Shown: positions 62,233 through 64,000 of the stretch, piece by piece | Layout: each line of letters begins with the position of its first letter | How positions within the stretch are numbered: position 1 is the first letter of the stretch | DNA from: Acerihabitans sp015654925 | GTDB taxonomy: Bacteria; Pseudomonadota; Gammaproteobacteria; Enterobacterales; Enterobacteriaceae | Reading direction: 5' to 3' | Assembly: GCF_047324175.1 (NCBI RefSeq) | Contig: NZ_CP178732.1 | Location: 3,038,001-3,102,000 of the forward strand | Length of the DNA: 64,000 nt | Position numbers and translations under genes: made by a program | The notes under the pieces: model-generated | Databases searched by the model: none | The model's input: only the letters and a program-made list of their open reading frames with translations | Told to the model about the DNA's origin: nothing

Positions 62233-62745
62233 TTACGGCAGGTAGTTGGCAACCAGCCCCACCAGCAGCGCGATGCCGATGCCGGCTAGCGGCGGGGCCC
62301 GCAAAAGCAATAGCGTGGTGCCCATGGCCACCATCGCCATCCCCAGGATATCCGTGGCGGCGTGCGTGGCCAGGGCCACGCTTGAGGGGATTAACAAGGC
62401 GACCACCGCCAGGCTCAGCGAGTGCATCACCGCGCGAAAGCGGCGCAGCGGCAACAGCCGTTTGCGGATGCGCTCAAGCAGGATCACCAAAAACGGCGGC
62501 AGCAGGATAGCCAGTGCGGCCACGCACGCCCCCTTGACGCCGGCGACGAAATATCCCACCACCACCAGATACAAGCCGTTGGGACCGGGCGCGATGTTCC
62601 CGATCGCCAGGGAATTCAACAGCAGGCTGTCGGCCGGCAGCCCCGCGTTTTGCAATTGTCCGCGCAGGATGGGCAAGGAGCTCATGCCGCCGAAACCGAT
62701 AAGGCTGGCGATCAGTATCGACACAAAAAGATGTTCCAGGCTCAT
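62233..62745 (-). CDS. Chromate transporter-family protein, short subunit 2
   Basis: 170 residues with five or six membrane segments and the CHR pattern IGFGGMSSLPILRGQL and NIAPGPNGLYLVVVGYFV. Short CHR proteins occur as pairs that together equal one long ChrA. Start overlaps the partner's stop by four bases. The family exports chromate or, in some cases, other anions; the role here is unknown. Confidence 0.85.
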   Translation of the reverse strand: MSLEHLFVSILIASLIGFGGMSSLPILRGQLQNAGLPADSLLLNSLAIGNIAPGPNGLYLVVVGYFVAGVKGACVAALAILLPPFLVILLERIRKRLLPLRRFRAVMHSLSLAVVALLIPSSVALATHAATDILGMAMVAMGTTLLLLRAPPLAGIGIALLVGLVANYLP

Positions 62746-63371
62746 GGTTCACCATCGTCACGGGGTGGCTGGCCGGGCGGCGGCGGCGCGGCGGCGTCGC
62801 TGAATATCGCGGGAAACAGCAGGGCCAGCGTTATGGCGATGCCCATGATAATCAGCGGATTGGCAATCAGAAACGCCAGGCAGGCGTAGACAATCAGGAT
62901 AGCCGCGGTGGGCGCGAAACGGTGACCGCGGAAAATATCGCGCATAAGTTGCAGCGTCAAGGCAATGGCATAGCCCGCGGCCGTCGCAACGATGGTATGC
63001 AGGGGCAGCGCGGTGGCTGGCAAACCGCCGATGGTTTCGTAGAGTTTCGCCAAAGCCAGCGTAATGGCGAGGGCGGGCGTAAGCAGTCCGATCAGGGCGG
63101 CGAAAATGCCGGGCACGCCGGCGGCGACGCGGCCGACAAGCACGGCCTGTGCGAGAATGCTGATACCGGGGGTCAGGCGCGATAGTACGACGGTTTCAAT
63201 AAAGGCATCCGCGTTCATCCAGCCGTGGCGCAAACAGGCTTGCCGTATGGCGGCAATGGTGGCGCTTCCGCCGCCAAACGCGGTGGTTCCTATTTTGGCA
63301 AAGGCGACCAGTACTGCCACCCAGCGGGGTAAAGAGTGGCAATGCCGAGTTCGTCGCCTTTGCATTGCCAC
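62742..63371 (-). CDS. Chromate transporter-family protein, short subunit 1
   Basis: 209 residues. The CHR N-terminal signature reads AFAKIGTTAFGGGSATIAAI, followed by VVLSRLTPGISILAQAVLVG and further membrane segments. The C-terminal tail (AAAPPPPGQPPRDDGE) is Pro-rich and cytosolic. ATG 63371 is used; ATG 63365 is also possible. Translationally coupled to the second subunit. Confidence 0.85.
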   Translation of the reverse strand: MAMQRRRTRHCHSLPRWVAVLVAFAKIGTTAFGGGSATIAAIRQACLRHGWMNADAFIETVVLSRLTPGISILAQAVLVGRVAAGVPGIFAALIGLLTPALAITLALAKLYETIGGLPATALPLHTIVATAAGYAIALTLQLMRDIFRGHRFAPTAAILIVYACLAFLIANPLIIMGIAITLALLFPAIFSDAAAPPPPGQPPRDDGEP

Positions 63372-63411
63372 TTCTCCTCTCTTTTTTCTACCGCGATTAC
63401 CGGGTCAAAAC

Positions 63412-63807
63412 TCAGAACTTCCAGCTACGTTCGATGGTAGCCACGTCGATCTCGGCGCCGTCCGGGTCCAGGAACTTGAAGAAACGCGGCGGCACTTGCT
63501 GCTTGTCCTCGCCATAGATTTCAATCCCAAACTCTTTCAGGGCTTCAATCACGCCGGTGATGTTATCGGTTTCGACGCCGATATGATTGGGACCCAGGGT
63601 CCCCTGCGCCCACGGAGCCATCGCCACGCGCTCGTCGGGGCATAACAGCGAGTAGTTAACTTCGCCGTCGCTCATGTCAATGGCTTTGCCCGGGTAATGC
63701 CCTGGGGTCCGCACGGGCCCGAGGCGTTTGAAACCGAGCACCTTTTCATAAAAAGTTGCTGCTTTTTCAAGATCTTTCGTAACCACACCCATATGGCGAA
63801 TTCGCAT
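63412..63807 (-). CDS. VOC-family (glyoxalase/bleomycin resistance-like) protein
   Basis: 131 residues with the two beta-alpha-beta-beta-beta modules: IRHMGVVTKDLEKAATFYEK with a metal-type His at 5, and GPNHIGVETDNITGVIEALK with the second His, then DPDGAEIDVATIE with the Glu. It may be a small lyase, dioxygenase or binding protein. It lies 40 bases upstream of the chromate-transporter pair and may share its transcript. Confidence 0.82.
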   Translation of the reverse strand: MRIRHMGVVTKDLEKAATFYEKVLGFKRLGPVRTPGHYPGKAIDMSDGEVNYSLLCPDERVAMAPWAQGTLGPNHIGVETDNITGVIEALKEFGIEIYGEDKQQVPPRFFKFLDPDGAEIDVATIERSWKF

Positions 63808-63847
63808 CCCAGTTCTCCTCTACATGAACAATGTCTTATATGAAGAA

Positions 63848-63872
63848 ATTTTGTCTTGTCTAAAGACAAAAT
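63848..63872. promoter_or_regulatory. Perfect inverted repeat upstream of the VOC gene
   Basis: ATTTTGTCTT-GTCTA-AAGACAAAAT has 10-base arms and lies 41 bases before the VOC start. Such a dyad (TTGTCT/AGACAA core) is typical of GntR-type operators. The remaining bases to the window end show no gene. Confidence 0.65.
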
Positions 63873-64000
63873 GGATAGTGCTACGGACGTAAAGTGAAGT
63901 CAAGACAGACAAGGGGCCGTATGCTCTACCCATGGCGCAGATCACATTTTTAACAAAGCGGCCCGCAAAATAACCTTAAGCATTAAACTTCCAGGGAGAA

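Overview
The window comes from a GC-rich member of the Enterobacterales. The nitrogenase proteins look very like those of Klebsiella, the AtoSC/AtoDAEB proteins very like those of E. coli, and the tRNA-Asn is of the E. coli type. The mix of free-living catabolic operons with many decayed fragments resembles a diazotrophic Sodalis-like or Pectobacteriaceae-like bacterium, but the genus is an inference, not something the sequence settles.

Left part (1-16.4 kb): three small non-nif genes on the + strand, then a molybdenum nitrogenase cluster on the - strand in three transcription units: nifHDKTY, nifENX, and an iscA/hesB-like gene followed by nifUSVWZM. Each unit has a GG-N10-GC sigma-54 promoter and an upstream TGT-N10-ACA NifA site; the nifH promoter also has a consensus IHF site between them. 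nifA, nifL, nifB, nifQ, nifF and nifJ are not in the window. A frameshifted DHA2-type MFS transporter remnant lies between nifY and nifE.

16.6-19.4 kb: tRNA-Asn is followed by two decayed P4-type integrase remnants that form an imperfect direct repeat of about 270 bp. They bracket a small cargo (quinone oxidoreductase, RidA-like protein, truncated LysR). 19.4-26.9 kb: the AtoS-AtoC two-component system and the atoDAEB operon for acetoacetate/short-chain fatty acid use, with a sigma-54 promoter ahead of atoD.

26.9-36.9 kb: a patchwork of fragments and single genes: a minisatellite, LysE and resolvase fragments, a MarR-methyltransferase pair, a ClbS-like protein, a broken TetR gene beside a saccharopine dehydrogenase-like gene, a divergent MFS/AraC pair, an epoxide hydrolase-like protein and a membrane metallophosphoesterase.

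36.9-48.8 kb: a large catabolic gene set: SDR, a GntR regulator with two winged-helix domains, an amino-acid-type ABC transporter, an M20 amidohydrolase, an enolase-superfamily enzyme, a creatinase-like M24 hydrolase, a DapA-family enzyme, a stand-alone glutamine-amidotransferase-like protein with an unfamiliar N-terminal half, and an aminotransferase. A shared 7-6-7 inverted repeat near gntR and ahead of the aminotransferase suggests one regulon for an unidentified amino-acid-like, amide- or amidine-containing substrate. This is the best candidate here for an undescribed system.

48.9-64 kb: a nanE-PTS operon with a divergent RpiR regulator; a small heat-shock protein; a LysR gene; a long - strand operon (FGGY kinase, three-gene sugar ABC transporter, SDR, D-tartrate dehydratase-like enzyme) with a divergent ROK repressor; a split chromate transporter; and a VOC-family enzyme preceded by a perfect 10-bp-arm inverted repeat.
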